This document shows positions 47,601 through 60,207 of a DNA stretch of 64,000 nt, in pieces. The stretch spans positions 1,337,710-1,401,709 of the forward strand of contig NW_006763295.1 of the NCBI RefSeq assembly GCF_000218685.1, in the 5' to 3' direction. The number at the start of each line of letters is the position of its first letter. Position 1 is the first letter of the stretch. Both the position numbers and the translations under genes were made by a program. The stretch comes from Serpula lacrymans var. lacrymans S7.9. Taxonomy: Eukaryota > Basidiomycota > Agaricomycetes > Boletales > Serpulaceae. The notes beneath the pieces are model-generated. The model was not told where the DNA came from. It did not search any database and saw nothing but the letters and a program-made list of their open reading frames with translations.

Positions 47601-48860
47601 ATCCGTCTGGGCCATTGCAAATTTGTATAGAGGGCTTCGTTGTCGAAGGCGTTACGCTCTGGGAGCATGTGGGGGGATGCGCCTACAACAGCAACGGTAT
47701 CACGATGTCGAACTTCGAACGCTTCTTCCACAGCTCTAGCCCTCTCGACCCTCCGCTTTAGACAAGGAAACGCATCCCACCTCCACTCCAAGATCACACC
47801 CTATCCAACGAAGGGCATCTCGACTTCTACGTATTCCATGGACGACCTCATGATCACTGAATGCTGAAATGAGGCTATACGGACATGCCACTTCTAAATC
47901 TTCATGAACTCACACTGATATCGAGGATGGCGATCCCCGCTCATATGCACGCGTGCCCCATTGTCCGTCCGAAGGGCTTCTTCTTCTATGTGCCCAACTT
48001 GGGATCGGAGCGTCGGGTCCCCCCAGATCCCAAACCGCAACAACGCCGACGATCCTGCCTCAAAAGTATCTTCGCTCCTCTCTCAAGTTCGTTGCAATGG
48101 CAGCGGCGGCTTGGGAAAAAACATCTCAATAAATCAAAACGCGCAGCAATGGTTGTGAAGAATCACTGTATTTAGATTCTTCCCGAGTAATGACATCAAG
48201 ACATATCAACTAGTACCCGGCGCAACGATGATCACGGAAGTGGAGGCAGCCTCCATCTGTCAAACAATGACATATCCAAGTTCTCCGTCTCTGATTTCTT
48301 GTGTTCTAGAAAGAAAGAAAGAAAATTAGGATGCCGTAGAAATCACCTCGAGGCAGAAACGACAAACTTGACAGCGGCCTTTTGGGAAATACGCTGTGAC
48401 TATTTCCTATCTCGTATACCTCAATCTATGGATAGCTAAAGCGAATTGCGAATTCAGCAACTCTGAGAACGCGCAGCCGAAACTTGTTGTTCCCGTGATC
48501 ATCACGCTGAATTTTCCAAGATCATGTTGGTCCCAACAGTTACACCCTGTCATCGTATCCATGAACCCAACTTGACGATATAGCCTTTTTGCTACAGAGG
48601 CCCTGAGTGAACGGTTCACACCGCAAGGTAGCTTGGGATCTTATCCCTCTCCGATAACAGTTTCTCATATTGCTGTGGGTTCTAACTCACAAAGTTCTTT
48701 GTCCAGATAAACATCTACGGGATTTATATGACCAACTTGGCTAGTCTGTGATCGAATACGGAAGTTCATCCACATTCGATGAGATTCTGACTGCCAAGGT
48801 ACGCTCAAAAAGTGTGGGTTATTTCCCCGGAGCCGTGGAGTAGCACTGACGCCCATGGAA
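47600..48860 (-). pseudogene. Decayed gene fragments, minus strand
   Basis: Minus-strand stretches look protein-like but are interrupted by stops and frame changes: NNPHFLSVPWQSESHRMWMN with INPVDVYLDKELCELEP (48856-48665), GFMDTMTGCNCWDQHDLGKF (about 48560), EIRDGELGYVIV then a stop (about 48270), and GVILEWRWDAFPCLKRRVER with TVAVVGASPHMLPERNAF (47797-47597). They could come from one or several inactivated genes. A plus-strand frame (EGFVVEGVTLWEHVGGCAYN, 47630) overlaps the last of these. I cannot name a parent family. Confidence 0.25.
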
Positions 48861-50547
48861 CTTATCTATGTCTGAATACAATTCAATGTTCCAATGCGGT
48901 TCGGTAGTCGCATCCTTTGGGGAGTAAGACAGTTTTTAGCCCACTCTCTCACCGGATTGTTCCTGCCCGAACATGTGTTGAGATGGATGGGCCCTTACTT
49001 ACACAAGGGGCATCATTCGTTGGTACATAAAAGCTTGATCGGCGAGGCTGGCAGTGTATTTCTTGGGGGGAAGGAAGTGATATTATAATAAGCTGGAATA
49101 CGTGCTTGACGTGGTGCACTACACATACGCCCTTCGCGACGCTGTGCGTGTTTCTCGCTAAGCTTGCATGGGCCTTTCTGCCCTGCATAAAAGTTTAATT
49201 CTCGTAAGGGGTTCATGTGGTCGTTTGAAAAGCGTTGAAGGCTGCGTGTTCTAAGCGATCTTGTGTATGACTCGAGCACGCTGTAACTCAGGCTAATGGC
49301 ATCATTCTGTATCGTTACGACGGCGGCACTGGACGGACTGGCATTGAATCGAAGTCAACACCACGTAGGCCAAAGTTCATTAAAAATGGAAAACTAAGCG
49401 CATGAAGATGCAACGACTGAAAATAATACTTACAACAGCAGACTTTCCAAATACTTCACCATGTCACGATGTTCGATCGGCTAGAACGCGAAGTAAGCAA
49501 ACGATGATCACCAACGTTGTCGCATCCCATGCAGTTGCAATTAAAAGGCACCATGGCCCCAACTTGATGAATCCGTATGCTTCTTGATTCCATGTGTGAC
49601 AAGCCGTACTGCATCGTCACAACGTACCACAATGGTGCGAACTTTTGGGGAATGATACGATGATACGACGTGTGTGCAGCGCAATGGCAGAACGTATATC
49701 AGATCGAATAGCACTGGCACCAGCCCTTGAATATCTGATTATCAGCTATTCACAATGCCGGGAATCAGCATGTAAATATCCATGGCCCGGAGCGCTTGGC
49801 ACGCTCCAATGCAGATAGGAGCTTGTAGACTCCATGCGCTGGATATCCTCTAGATAAGCCGATAAGCAACAGAGCTCTCCGAATATGTCCGTGGTTGGTA
49901 CTACGGGATCGGTCGAAAATATCACGGTGAATATTTCTGAGACCTTCTGTAGATGCTGATGGTGGCACATGGTCCATCCAAAAGATTGTGGCGTTCGGGG
50001 ACACCGGTACAGGACTAACCAGACTAAGAGGGCGACATGAATGTTCAACGTTCAACTTGAACGCTAGAATCAAGCAAGCATGAGGTTCGCGGATATAAAC
50101 AGAGGAGATACTGTGATATATTATGTTGACTGTGTCAGCTGTTTATGGAGCAAGTGTCAAGAACTCAAAACACGCGTTTGTGGGGGCGCCATCAGCAGAC
50201 GCTTGGTTTCAAGGCATAAAAGTCGGCTCCTATCCGAAGTTTCTGTTGTGCTAGTGGGCTACCTTGGACATTATAACCCTGATTGAGGGGCATAAATCTG
50301 TCAATGGAGTTCAATGATAGTCTCCATGAAACGTGTAACCGCGACCTGGACGTCGAAGAAAACACATACGTGTCAGTGGTGTCACTCGCGTGACTGGGAG
50401 TCTCAGGTCACGCGGATGTATGGGTGAAACGCGACTCAACGCCGTCACCAGCGCTACTGACACGCACATTCTCACTATTCACTTATTCGCTGCCTGAAGG
50501 ACTGTTGTATTGAATCTTGAAGATCAGTACTATTTGCAATTTCGACG
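48861..50547. other. Gene-poor region with a DM9-like exon relic
   Basis: No intact gene recognised. At 49050-49088 a plus-strand stretch encodes SVFLGGKEV just before a stop, the same peptide that ends the DM9 gene at 500-530. A minus-strand ORF (50073-49765, with LVSPVPVSPNATIFWMDH) is open for about 100 codons without known motifs. Confidence 0.3.
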
Positions 50548-51184
50548 ATGTGGTTGTCTGACACGCAAAGTAAGTAACTATGGCATGTACACATAGGACC
50601 CCTTCTCACCCGGTCTCCAGAAATTGGCGTGGCCCTCACGACTTTCGGAGGGCTGTTTATGTTCTTGGGTGTCATGCTATTCTTCGATGCAGCCCTTTTA
50701 GCGCTGGGAAATGTAAGAGCCCCCTATCTGCTTTCGTATTTGGCACCTGAAATAATTTGTGCAGATGCTGTTTATTTCAGGTCTAACCTTGATAATCGGT
50801 CCACAAAAGACTTTCTACTTCTTTGCAAGGAAACAGAAACTACGCGGAACTGCATGTTTCATCGGAGGTGTTCTACTCGTGTTCCTCAAGTATCCATTTA
50901 TCGGGATGGTTGTCGAGACATTTGGTTTCTTGAACCTATTCGGGTGAGTAACTACCTGCAGTTTAATTAGGTTCCGTCTGGTTATTTACACGTTCAATAA
51001 TAGTGACTTCTTCCCTGTGATTCTTACATTCCTGAGACAATTGCCATTTATTGGCAATTTATTATCATTGCCTTACATTCGGCAGGTATGGGGAGGCTGA
51101 TAGACAGGTTTCTTCAAATGGGACTGACTTATCCCAACACAGGTGGTAGACCGTCTGGCTGGTTCACGCACTTCTGCTGTATAG
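50548..51184 (+). CDS. GOT1: Vesicle transport protein GOT1
   Basis: Five exons (50548-50569, 50621-50712, 50765-50943, 51004-51085, 51143-51184) give 138 residues, the family's usual size. The sequence follows the Got1 pattern: [111 protein letters not shown] and VVDRLAGS. There are four hydrophobic segments. Got1 is a membrane protein of the early secretory pathway, needed for efficient vesicle traffic to or within the Golgi. It is convergent with the minus-strand MFS gene, 203 bp apart. Confidence 0.95.
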
Positions 51185-51387
51185 TCGCCTAAAAGGACAC
51201 AGATAGACAAGTCTACTACTCACTGGCTTGACATGCAAAACATCATAAGTTGCTTTCTGTTAAACTATAATACAGATACGATACATCATACCGCGGACTG
51301 GGCAAAATGATAGGTCATGATGGCAAGTGTCTACTAGAGGATGTACCCTTTTCTCTAGGAATAAATGCAGATTGGTCTCACGGAGCA

Positions 51388-53624
51388 CTAGGCAATGACT
51401 TCAATAAGATCTTCCTTCGGCACCTTCTTTTCGTTACTACTCCGCGTCTCGTTGTCGTCATTCTTGATAACTAATATGTCTGCATTTATTGTTGAAGGGA
51501 ATGCAGTCAATATGACTGCCCGTCTTTGCGTCAATTCATCCACATTGCGTATCGTGAAGCCATTTTTCATGGCTTGATCTACCACCAGACCGCTGAAAAT
51601 GTTAGGTTCGCCCTTTAGTATGAAATATCTTATCGTCTCATAAACACAACTTACACGGCGTAGATGGTCATAGCTATGTAACCACTCATGGGAACTAGGT
51701 ATGATCGACGAGTGCTAGATATGTCTGCCAGACCACCTTGGGCTGGTGGGTACCAAGCGCCTCCACCAACACCCTGTAATGTTTGATGAGCTAGAGCTGA
51801 TTATCTTGACCAGGAGGAGAACCTACCATAACAATGAGACCAGAACCTCTCTTGGTATGAACTCCTAGATTCTTCGTTCCAAGAGTGAAGATACACTGCA
51901 GTAGGTAGTTGAGTATAGCAAAATGGATAGAGAAGCGTAACTGACCGGGTAGCAAATGGACTCGAAGAAGAATAACGCAAAGAGACAACCGACTCCAGCA
52001 TATCCTTGTAGCTGAGAGACACAGAGACAGAACACGGAGCAACATAACCCATAGAAAGACAAGAGGAGAGCTGGATCGATAAAGTTCAAAATAATCACCC
52101 CTATAAACCTGTTTGAACGGTCACGGTAAGCATTTTGAAACGATCCGATAAATATTATCTTACCGTCCGATCGTAAAAGTGATCTGACACAGGGAGAACA
52201 ATGTACTTGCTCTTGATTGAGAGATCCCGATTCCCTGTTCAGTAAGGAAGAAAACAGCAAACGACGCGATTGTAACTTGCGCCCCACTGCCATAAATAGT
52301 CAGCAATTGGATGAAATGTGAACCACCATAGAAAGACTTACGTGTAGGAGGTTTGGGCGACGAAGCCAAAAATACAGCGGTATTGTCTCCAAAAGGACTC
52401 CGGTTCTTCTTTCAATCCTACCGCCGCCATTTCCTCCTCTAGTGCATCTTCCGTGATTTCTGGTAGATCACAAAAGCTGTGATTAAGACATTAGTAAAGA
52501 ACAAGTAGATAGGGGTTGGCCTTACTAGAAAAGGATGTTTAGAACAACTCCGAGTCCCGCTACAGCCAGATACACCCTGCAAATTAAATAAATATTAGTT
52601 ACGATCGTTTCAGTTATTCATGATTTATCACAGACCATTGTACCGTGCCGAGGCTGTCCGCATTCTTTCCAGTGAAGAACCATCTAGCGGCAATTAGAGG
52701 TCCAGCAAATGATGCAACACCTTGGAATCCTTGACTAAAATTTAATCTTGCAGCTGCATATTGTGGAGTACCAAGGACAGATATGTAGGAATTAGCCGCT
52801 ACTTCGAGAGTAGAAAGACCACAACCTATGATCTATAAGTCAATGCCTGAAATCTATATAACCCTTAAAAAGATAAAATGGGGCACATACCAATGACGAA
52901 AGTGCATCCAACAAATCCACCATACGTCTCGTATTTAGCACATGGCCAAAAGAATATTGCGCCTTAAAACACGGAGATCAAATAACAACCTGGTAAGTCA
53001 TCCGAATTGCGTACCGAGGGAATATAGGCCGAGACCAATGTGTATTCCTTTCTAAAACAATAACAAAATTAACACTGATCGAACTGGCATCTATTATGGA
53101 CCTACTTTATAACCGATTCGCCTCATCTATAGCTCGTTAGCGTTATACCCTAAACTATCAAAGAGTCCACCCACAAATACACCAGCGAACGGCGCCCAGA
53201 CGAAATAAGCTCCCTATGATCACTGTGAGCAATTCTGTATGCAGGTGATCAGAATGAACGGTCACCACATACAAAATATGCTAGTTGCAGCATCGTGCTT
53301 TGCAATTTACTGATACCGAATACGGTTTGGAAGTGAGCGTTGAGTACATCCAGAAGCTATAAACATAAACTGAACATGAATAGCTATGACTAGGTTTAAA
53401 AAAGCCACATACCCCATATGCAAATCCCCCTTCTCGAATTATTAGGTTCTCGATCACGAAACAAGAAGTAAAGAGACTCACAAGTAAAAAACAGCGACGT
53501 CACCAGAGCAAAGCAATAAGCCCATTTCTTCCTAGATAAGTTAGCACCTAGGACCAGTTTAGAGTGGTAATTTCGCTTCATACGATGATTCATACATACC
53601 AGTTGTTCCAGGAGGGGGCGCCAT
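51388..53624 (-). CDS. MFS transporter, fucose-permease-like (FHS family)
   Basis: A minus-strand gene with about a dozen exons starting MAPPPGTTGANLSRKKWAYC. Segments in order: FALVTSLFFTWGFAYG, LLDVLNAHFQTVFGISKLQS, GAYFVWAPFAGVFVGGLFDS, GLSTLEVAANSYISVLGTPQ, ARLNFSQGFQGVASFAGPLI, a central loop (LPEITEDALEEEMAAVGLKE), GAQVTIASFAVFFLTEQGIG, VSQLQGYAGVGCLFALFFFE, IFTLGTKNLGVHTKRGSGLI and GVGGGAWYPPAQGGLADISS. The DVLNxHFQ and RLNxSQGFQG signatures fit the L-fucose/hexose:H+ symporter group. Twelve membrane helices are expected, with a charged C-terminal tail ending at 51388. It probably imports a sugar with protons, using the gradient made by the plasma-membrane ATPase. Substrate is inference. 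Confidence 0.85.
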
Positions 53625-54057
53625 TCTCTGAGGAATGCAGTGGGTAAGAAGGAGGAATGCTCACGGCGCTCCAGCTTTGTGAGAGCATGGATGTTTAAAT
53701 TGCCCTGTAATGGAGATGAAATCCCTACATTGTACATGTCACCTGCTAAAAGAATGCCTCCGCATTACGGAAGCGTATCAAGTGAGGGATGTCTGTGGTG
53801 TACAAGCGTCGGAAATTTGATCTGATGATCACTGACAACTCACATTTCCTCCAAACTCGGACCGCCTCTCACATGAATACCTGTCAAACGGACACCCGAC
53901 TTCTTCTTTGATACAAGTAAGTGCCGTGCACTTTCCATAAACCTTTGCCCCAGCGCTCGACACAGAGACATATTTTTGATTCGGACCGGTAAGACTTGGC
54001 GTCTTATCTGAAACCTCCAGAATAAGCTCTCAACCAAAGTTTACACAAAAATCAGAT
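53625..54057. other. Divergent promoter region
   Basis: About 430 bases between the MFS gene (minus) and the plus-strand acidic protein. Minus-strand ORFs here have no splice-compatible partners and look like shadows. Confidence 0.4.
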
Positions 54058-55106
54058 ATGTCGGCATCTCCACTACGTTTATATTCGATTGTGAGTAGAT
54101 ATCCTTTGTTGATATCGAGGAATATTTGAACGTCGCGTACATAGGATCGATACCCTGTAGTGAAGGCACAGCACCCAAGTCAAGGCCGTCGATGGCTGAA
54201 TCTGAAAATTGCGGAAGAGTTTTGGAGTCTATCTGCTGAAGCGAAACTGGCTCTGTCTGTATGCACTCATCAGGCAACGATTTATCCTCCCATCAGCTAA
54301 GACCCGTTTAGAAGAACGAAGCGGTAGCCAGCGCCAAGGTAGACCTTCCTATTGACGACGATCCTTTGGATGAAATCACCACTCAGAGACCTGAGATCGG
54401 CATCGTTCTGCGTACAGACTTTTCAGACGAAGATGCCTGGACGAGTTTCTATAACCGGCTACAGGATGGAGAAAAAGAATTCGCAGAAGTAACGGCCGTC
54501 GAAGAAGACATGAAAGAAGGCGGGCCAACTGGAGATAACCAAGCTTCGCCACTTGAAGCGCAGGATGAGCTCATGGATGAAAGTGACGAAGATAGCGAAG
54601 ACTCTCCGCCGATTTTTCACGTCATCAATCCGTCACTACCTCAAGAACAGGCTCTCTTCGCCAACATCTCGAACTTGAGCGCCTTGCGTCTTCTTAACGA
54701 CGTAGATGTTCGAGCAGCCCCACCACTCCCCGCTGGTGACAAACGCATCAAACCTCCTAACAGACTCGTAGACCACGATAGATGGCAAGAGATCTACCAT
54801 GGCAAAACCATCTGGATTTACGATTCAAAGTCGAACACTGATCAGTGTGTCCGACTCGTCAGCAAAAGTGGTCATTTCTATGGCACAGCAACGTGAGTAA
54901 TTCATCGCCTTAATCACTAGGCGCTTGCATAACGCAGTTTTTTCATTATTAGAGGAGATAGCTGGCGGGCCCGCGTTACACACATATGTGAACTCCAAGT
55001 GAACCTCTATTCAGGCGTTATGGAAATTGACTTCGGAGGGCTTGATCGTTGGGATTGGAGTGAACGACGTAGAAATATGGAGGAAGCCAGTTCGAACACT
55101 ACATAG
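54058..55106 (+). CDS. Conserved acidic protein, DUF6924-like
   Basis: Four exons (54058-54090, 54145-54258, 54312-54892, 54953-55106) splice with matching phases to 293 residues. It begins [20 protein letters not shown]. After a helical segment ([20 protein letters not shown]) comes [20 protein letters not shown], a motif of a family I recall in fungal and bacterial proteins as DUF6924-like. An acidic linker follows ([10 protein letters not shown]), then [48 protein letters not shown], and a C-terminal [13 protein letters not shown]. No signal peptide or membrane segment. Function unknown. It is convergent with RACK1, 152 bp apart. Confidence 0.75.
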
Positions 55107-55258
55107 CCTGAGCACGGTGCTCAAAGATTTTCCAATGTACAGGTGTTGATCTCAATCGTGTCCAATATGATTGGAGTGTAAGAAGTTTTTGATGCACGAT
55201 CACTACTACGATAAAGATGAGCCACATAACTCCCAACCAATTTCTCTTGCAGAGATTT

Positions 55259-56542
55259 TTACGAGCTAACGGTCCAGACACGAACGAGGTTGTCAGTGAA
55301 ACCACCGAACAGGGTCTGACCATCAGCCGACCACGCGATCGACACACACTCGGGCTCCCGCGAGTTAGGGCCAACATCAACGAAGCTGGGCTTGAGCTCA
55401 TCGACAATCGACCTAAAAGACAAATTTGAGATAAAACATTTATCAACCAGAAAATTACGCACTTGCTCTCCAAGTCGAAGATCTTGACGCAGTTAGCGGT
55501 AGCAGCGCAAAGCCAGTAGCGGTTGGGAGAGAATACGAGAGCGTTGACGACATCGCCAGCTTCAAGCGAGTACAGGTGCTTGCCCTCGTTGAGGTCCCAA
55601 AGCATGGTGATACCGTCCTTACCACCAGATGCGGCTAGGGAACCATCAGGAGAGACAGATATGGTGTTAATGTAACCAGTGTGGCCGTAGTGGTTAGTCT
55701 TCAATTTGAACTTCGAAAGTTCCCAGACCTTCGAAATAGCGTTAGTTCCCCGAAACGAGAAGATTTGAGAAGGAAATAAGAGTATAAGAGATTTTGTTGT
55801 CGAAAAGGATCACATCGGTCATGTTCCTTCTGAAGTACTTTGTACTCATAGGTGACAACATATATGATGATTCGGCAAGACGAGCTAAAAATCAACTCTG
55901 CGACTGACCTTCACGACCTTGTCCCATCCACAAGACACAATAACGGGGTTCATGACGTTAGGGCTGAATCGTACGCATGATACCCTATAAAATGCCTTAG
56001 AACTCAGGACGTTAGACCGATCACGCGAACATACCACTCAGAGTGACAATCATCTTTGATGTCATATTTACATTCACCCAAAGTGTTCCAGAGTTTGATC
56101 GTCCTGTCGCGCGATCCAGACACGATCTGTCTGTTGTCAGCGCTGAAGCTGACAGATAGGACATCGGAAGTGTGGCCGACGAAACGACGAGTGGTCTGTC
56201 CAGTGTTAAGGTCCCAAAGACGAAGTGTGTGATCCCAGGACGAGGAGAGTGCGAACTGGCCGTCAGAGGAGATTACAATATCGGAAACAAAGTGGTTGTG
56301 TCCGTGCAATATACGTTTTGGATATCCGTAGGTTTCCTCGTCGCGGGTCAATTGCCAGACAATGATAGTTTTGTCTGATCGAGAAATCACCAGTAATTAG
56401 AATTGAAGAAATGCGATGCAAGTTCACAAGTACCTCGAGAGGCCGTCAAAATCATGTCAGGGTTCTCTGACGACGTCGCAATTGCAGTGACCCATCCTTT
56501 GTGTCCGGGTAAGGAACCTAAGAAACGCAACGATTCGGCCAT
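55259..56542 (-). CDS. CPC2: Guanine nucleotide-binding protein beta subunit-like protein RACK1
   Basis: A seven-blade WD40 protein starting [20 protein letters not shown]. Blades read in order: [36 protein letters not shown] with [29 protein letters not shown] with [16 protein letters not shown]-type [40 protein letters not shown] with [28 protein letters not shown] with CVKIFDL, and [20 protein letters not shown] with RVWTVSS at the stop. RACK1 (Cpc2/Asc1) sits on the 40S ribosomal head and scaffolds signalling to translation. Five to six exons; the intron near 55740-55910 is long for this locus. I looked there for a box C/D snoRNA and found none. Confidence 0.95.
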
Positions 56543-57371
56543 TGTTAAAAAGTATCTGGACGTCGGTGGTACAGGCGTATCGACAGTGATACTGAGAAGT
56601 GACGTGACAGCCACTGTGACTCCACTATATATTTCCACGGAACCTGCCGATATGTCGCATATATAAGCCCCCTCTGTATATTTTTGAGAGGTTGGCCTTC
56701 AGTCTGGTATCTCCCCTGGCTTAGTACAACACGACATTCGACATAGAAGACTTACAAGAGCGTCGGGAATTACGGATGGTTAGTGCTTTAATTCATAACT
56801 CAGTTTTTATGTTACTTTCAATATGATGTTATTCTGTTATATTTGCTACTTCAGAGGGCTCGCCCGATGAGACTAATTTTCCACCAAGATCTCTGATTGA
56901 CCGATTTAATAACATATCTGTTATTGACTTGTTACTGAACCTTTCACTCTTTTCAGGTGTTTTCCCTTCTGCGTGTCTAATATGCTATTCACTCTCGGCG
57001 CATCTTCGTTCGTATCAGTATCAACGCTCTAGAAGGGTTATTGGTAGCCGCGGACATCGTTATGTCCATGCTGTAGTTGTCATGCCCTGTGAAATATGTG
57101 TTGTTGGGTGCCTCTCAAGGTTTACCAGTAAGTTGTATTGAAGACTAACATGTGTCTTTCGTTGCATTATAATTTGTTACAATGTAACTTACGTTGTCAT
57201 TGTATAAGTCATTTTTATACTTGAACAACTATTTGTTTTATAACATGCTTTGATTGTGAGACAGATGTGAATGAGTTTTTAGCTCGATGTTCAATTTTTC
57301 ACCATGATGGTACTCGATTTTGGATTGCTATCATTTCCCACGACTATAACTCTCGGACCACCTAGTTGAAG
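56543..57371. other. Divergent intergenic region
   Basis: About 830 bases between RACK1 (minus) and the nucleoside hydrolase (plus), holding both promoters. AT-rich; short ORFs only. Confidence 0.4.
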
Positions 57372-59061
57372 ATGTCTGTCAAGGAGAGAATCCCAGTAAT
57401 AAGTGAGTGGTTTATAGGTGGGGCACGAGACACTTCATGTAAACGTGATTTGTTTTTTATTCAGTTGACACGGATCCAGGGGTAGATGACGTATTGGCGA
57501 TGTGCGTTGACTTTCATTGATTTACTGATAGCGATAGCGCTTATGCTGTGATGGTCATCGATTCCCGAACAGCTTGCTCGCCCTCGCTTCACCAGAGCTG
57601 GAGATCCTGGCGATCATTCTCACCTTCGGTGTGTACTCATAGTAGATCCCACGTGCGCTAAAATGCGAACTGTTTCAAATAGGAAACACGGATATTGACT
57701 CTTCATAGTGAAGTGTTTCACAATCTCTAGTTCATTCGATGATCTCATGCAAACTGGATTGATCAGTGTTAATATATTGAAGCTTTATCAAACAATTGAC
57801 CGCCACCTTGAGCTTCACCCCGAGGACAAAGCGCGGTTTCCAAACTTCGATCCCACCGCAGGGCCGACCTTAGCCTTTGGGGCAAGTGGACCGGTAGAAG
57901 GTACACGCCACTACGCAAAATACTTTCATGGAAGGTGCATCAAATTAGGTTCCCCCATCTACTACTTTTTAGTCACATATATACAGAGATGGCCTGGGTG
58001 ATATCTCCAGTAGGCATCCTGAACTAGATGTGGATCCTAAAATCCGCCGGGGGATCCAAGTCACAGAAAAATCTGGTGTCCAACTATCTCTTGAGTTGAT
58101 ACAGGATCGACCAGCAAGGAGCATCACTTATATTGCGCTGGGTCCTCTTACCAATCTGGCACAGCTGATACGTGCCAACGGTCAGGCTGTGAGGGACAGG
58201 ATAGGACGGGTAGTTTGTATGGGTGGTGCATTAGATGTTCCTGGAAACATGAGTCCGGTAGCTGAATGTGAGTTTTTACCTGCTGTACTCGCTGTACTCG
58301 CTCAATGTCCGTCAGTCAATTTTTACGCCGATCCTTATGCAGTTGAAGAAGTCCTTGTACCATCGGATCCTAATCAGGGTATCCCATTAGACAGATTTAT
58401 CCTTTTACCACTGGACATCACCACTGTTCACGACCTTCCTTTCCCGAGCTACAAAGAAAAAATAGACCCACATTTCGAATCAACCGCCAGTCCATCGATA
58501 GCCGCCATGAAAACCCCTATCTGTCATTTCACCAGTTCATTTTTCGAGAAGACCCGCGAAGTCATGGCGTTTTATGGGAAGGATGTTATGGAGTTGCATG
58601 ATATCGTAGCGGTGTGGTGTGCCATCGAAAATCCACCCGTTGAAATAGAAGATGACGGCGGTTTGCCGAAAATGAGCGATAGATGGAAAACTATGCTAAG
58701 ACATTTTGAAGTCGAGAAGTGAGCATCAAAGCATAGGCCATTCGTCATCTAATCATCGCTTTTTCAGGATCGGGGAAAGAACCCGCGGAATGTTGGTTAT
58801 AGATAGGAGAGATGAACGGGCAGCCTATGCACCAGAGCTAACCGCGCTCGTATGCAAAAGGAGCTCGAAAAACAGCAAGTTGAACACGATAGATTCGAGT
58901 CAACTACTATTCCTGCACAAATAGCAGTTGACGTCGAAGATCTAAGTATAATTCCGGTGAAGCCCGGCATTGCATGCGTGGTTAGGACACCAGGTCCCCG
59001 AGTTCTCGTTGACATGCTGTTCGAAAGGGTATGGGGATACCAGCCGAAGAGAAGTACTTAG
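57372..59061 (+). CDS. Inosine-uridine preferring nucleoside hydrolase, C-terminus frameshifted
   Basis: Starts MSVKERIPVIIDTDPGVDDV; the DTDPGVDD aspartate cluster is the calcium site of nucleoside hydrolases. Spliced exons continue with LLALASPELEILAIILTFGN, TDIDSSYVNILKLYQ, YAKYFHGRDGLGDISSRHPE, ITYIALGPLTNLAQLI, GRVVCMGGALDVPGNMSPVA, EFNFYADPYAVEEVL (after removing an intron at about 58268-58314), ILLPLDITTVHDLPFP and ELHDIVAVWCAIENP. The final exon starts IGERTRGMLVIDRRDERAAY. At about 58836 the coherent sequence moves to another frame (RARMQKELEKQQVEHDRF, RTPGPRVLVDMLFERVWGY, stop 59061), while the original frame stops at 58924. One missing base explains this: assembly error or a recent mutation. 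The enzyme hydrolyses nucleosides to base and ribose. Confidence 0.8.
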
Positions 59062-59405
59062 ATATATGGGTCTAGTGGCGTGCTAATAGATGATGAACGC
59101 GAACAAATATCGAAGCGTGATAATAGTACTGACCCTCCAGGAGGTATGTAAACATGCATTCCATGTGCATTTCGTAATGACGTCGCGATCAATGAAATCC
59201 TGGTTCTCAGCCCTGCATCGTGCACGTGAGGCGGAGATCGACAAATCGTGAGAATTCCAGACTGCGATCTGTCCAAAGCTGGGTTACCGCATAGCTCCGC
59301 AATTGAATCCACCAAGACAGCAATGGCCCAGGGGTGCCAGTGCACATTCTCTACAACGTCAACTCGCCTCTTTCTTCTCATCTATTGGAGAGCATTTCAT
59401 TGGCC
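59062..59405. other. Intergenic, bZIP gene promoter
   Basis: About 340 bases between the nucleoside hydrolase and the bZIP ATG. No coding motif seen. Confidence 0.4.
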
Positions 59406-60207
59406 ATGGTAAGAGGTCGGAAAAAGGACTTGTCCATCCCTGCATCTCGTGCTTTGACCCAACAAAGAGATTACCGCGCTCGCAAGGCACAGTACGTCAG
59501 TGAATTGGAGGAGCGATGTCGAAAGGCAGAGGACGAGAACGTGCAGCTGAGGAAAGAATTAGAGCTCGCAAGGGCGTCGGGTCCTGGGACTCTCTCGCAT
59601 GAAATGGTATGCTTCACATACCTCGTGGTTATCTAACCTGCTTCACAGATCACATATTCAGGTACAGGTATCTGCAGACCTTCTGCGACATCTCACTGCT
59701 GCTTCAGCATCTATAACGCGTTTTCAAAAAATAACAACGAATCAACTGCCTTCCTCTTCGCACGAGCCTCCATTGAGACAATCTTCTTCACTACGTCCAT
59801 CCATTATTCCTCCAAGTTTGTCGGGTCTTCGTCCTGCTTCATTCCCTTCACCCGAGTTGACGCCCCCACACATTACATCCACATGCTCGTTCAAAACATC
59901 GCGCACTAGTGACAGCCAAATATCATCCATGCAGAGCCACGTCGATACCAGTAGTCATCACATGCAAGTTCCCATGGATAGTTCCACTCCAAGCCCAACC
60001 CCTAGTTTTGGTTCAGAATGTTGTGGAGGACTACTCGATTGTACCGGTCTCATAGAATCAGAGGAAGACGATGACGCTGACGAAGAGGAGGATCCACGCC
60101 GTTTCTTGGACTCGCGCACGCGTACATCTGGTTTGCGTTTTGCACCATCGTGTGAAGATGATCGTTATGACCGTTGTGGTCCTAACTCAAAACGCCAATG
60201 CTGTTAA
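59406..60207 (+). CDS. bZIP transcription factor
   Basis: Two exons (59406-59606, 59662-60207) give 248 residues. The basic region is immediately N-terminal: RGRKKDLSIPASRALTQQRD and YRARKAQYVSELEERCRKAE, followed by leucine-zipper heptads (ENVQLRKELELARA). The QQRDYRARKAQY sequence is a basidiomycete-style variant of the NxxAxxxxR motif. The rest is Ser/Pro-rich with a Cys-containing motif FGSECCGGLLDCTGLI near residue 195, an acidic cluster (EEDDDADEEEDPRR) and a Cys-Cys C-terminus (SKRQCC). The cysteine motifs might sense redox state, which is inference. The acceptor CATATTCAG was chosen because it keeps this frame. Confidence 0.85.

Noticed and set aside
54041..54277. Minus-strand ORF upstream of the acidic protein
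   Set aside because: Overlaps plus-strand exons 1 and 2, which splice in phase into a conserved protein.
55740..55915. snoRNA in the long RACK1 intron
   Set aside because: Animal RACK1 introns host snoRNAs, but no correctly placed C and D boxes were seen on the coding strand.
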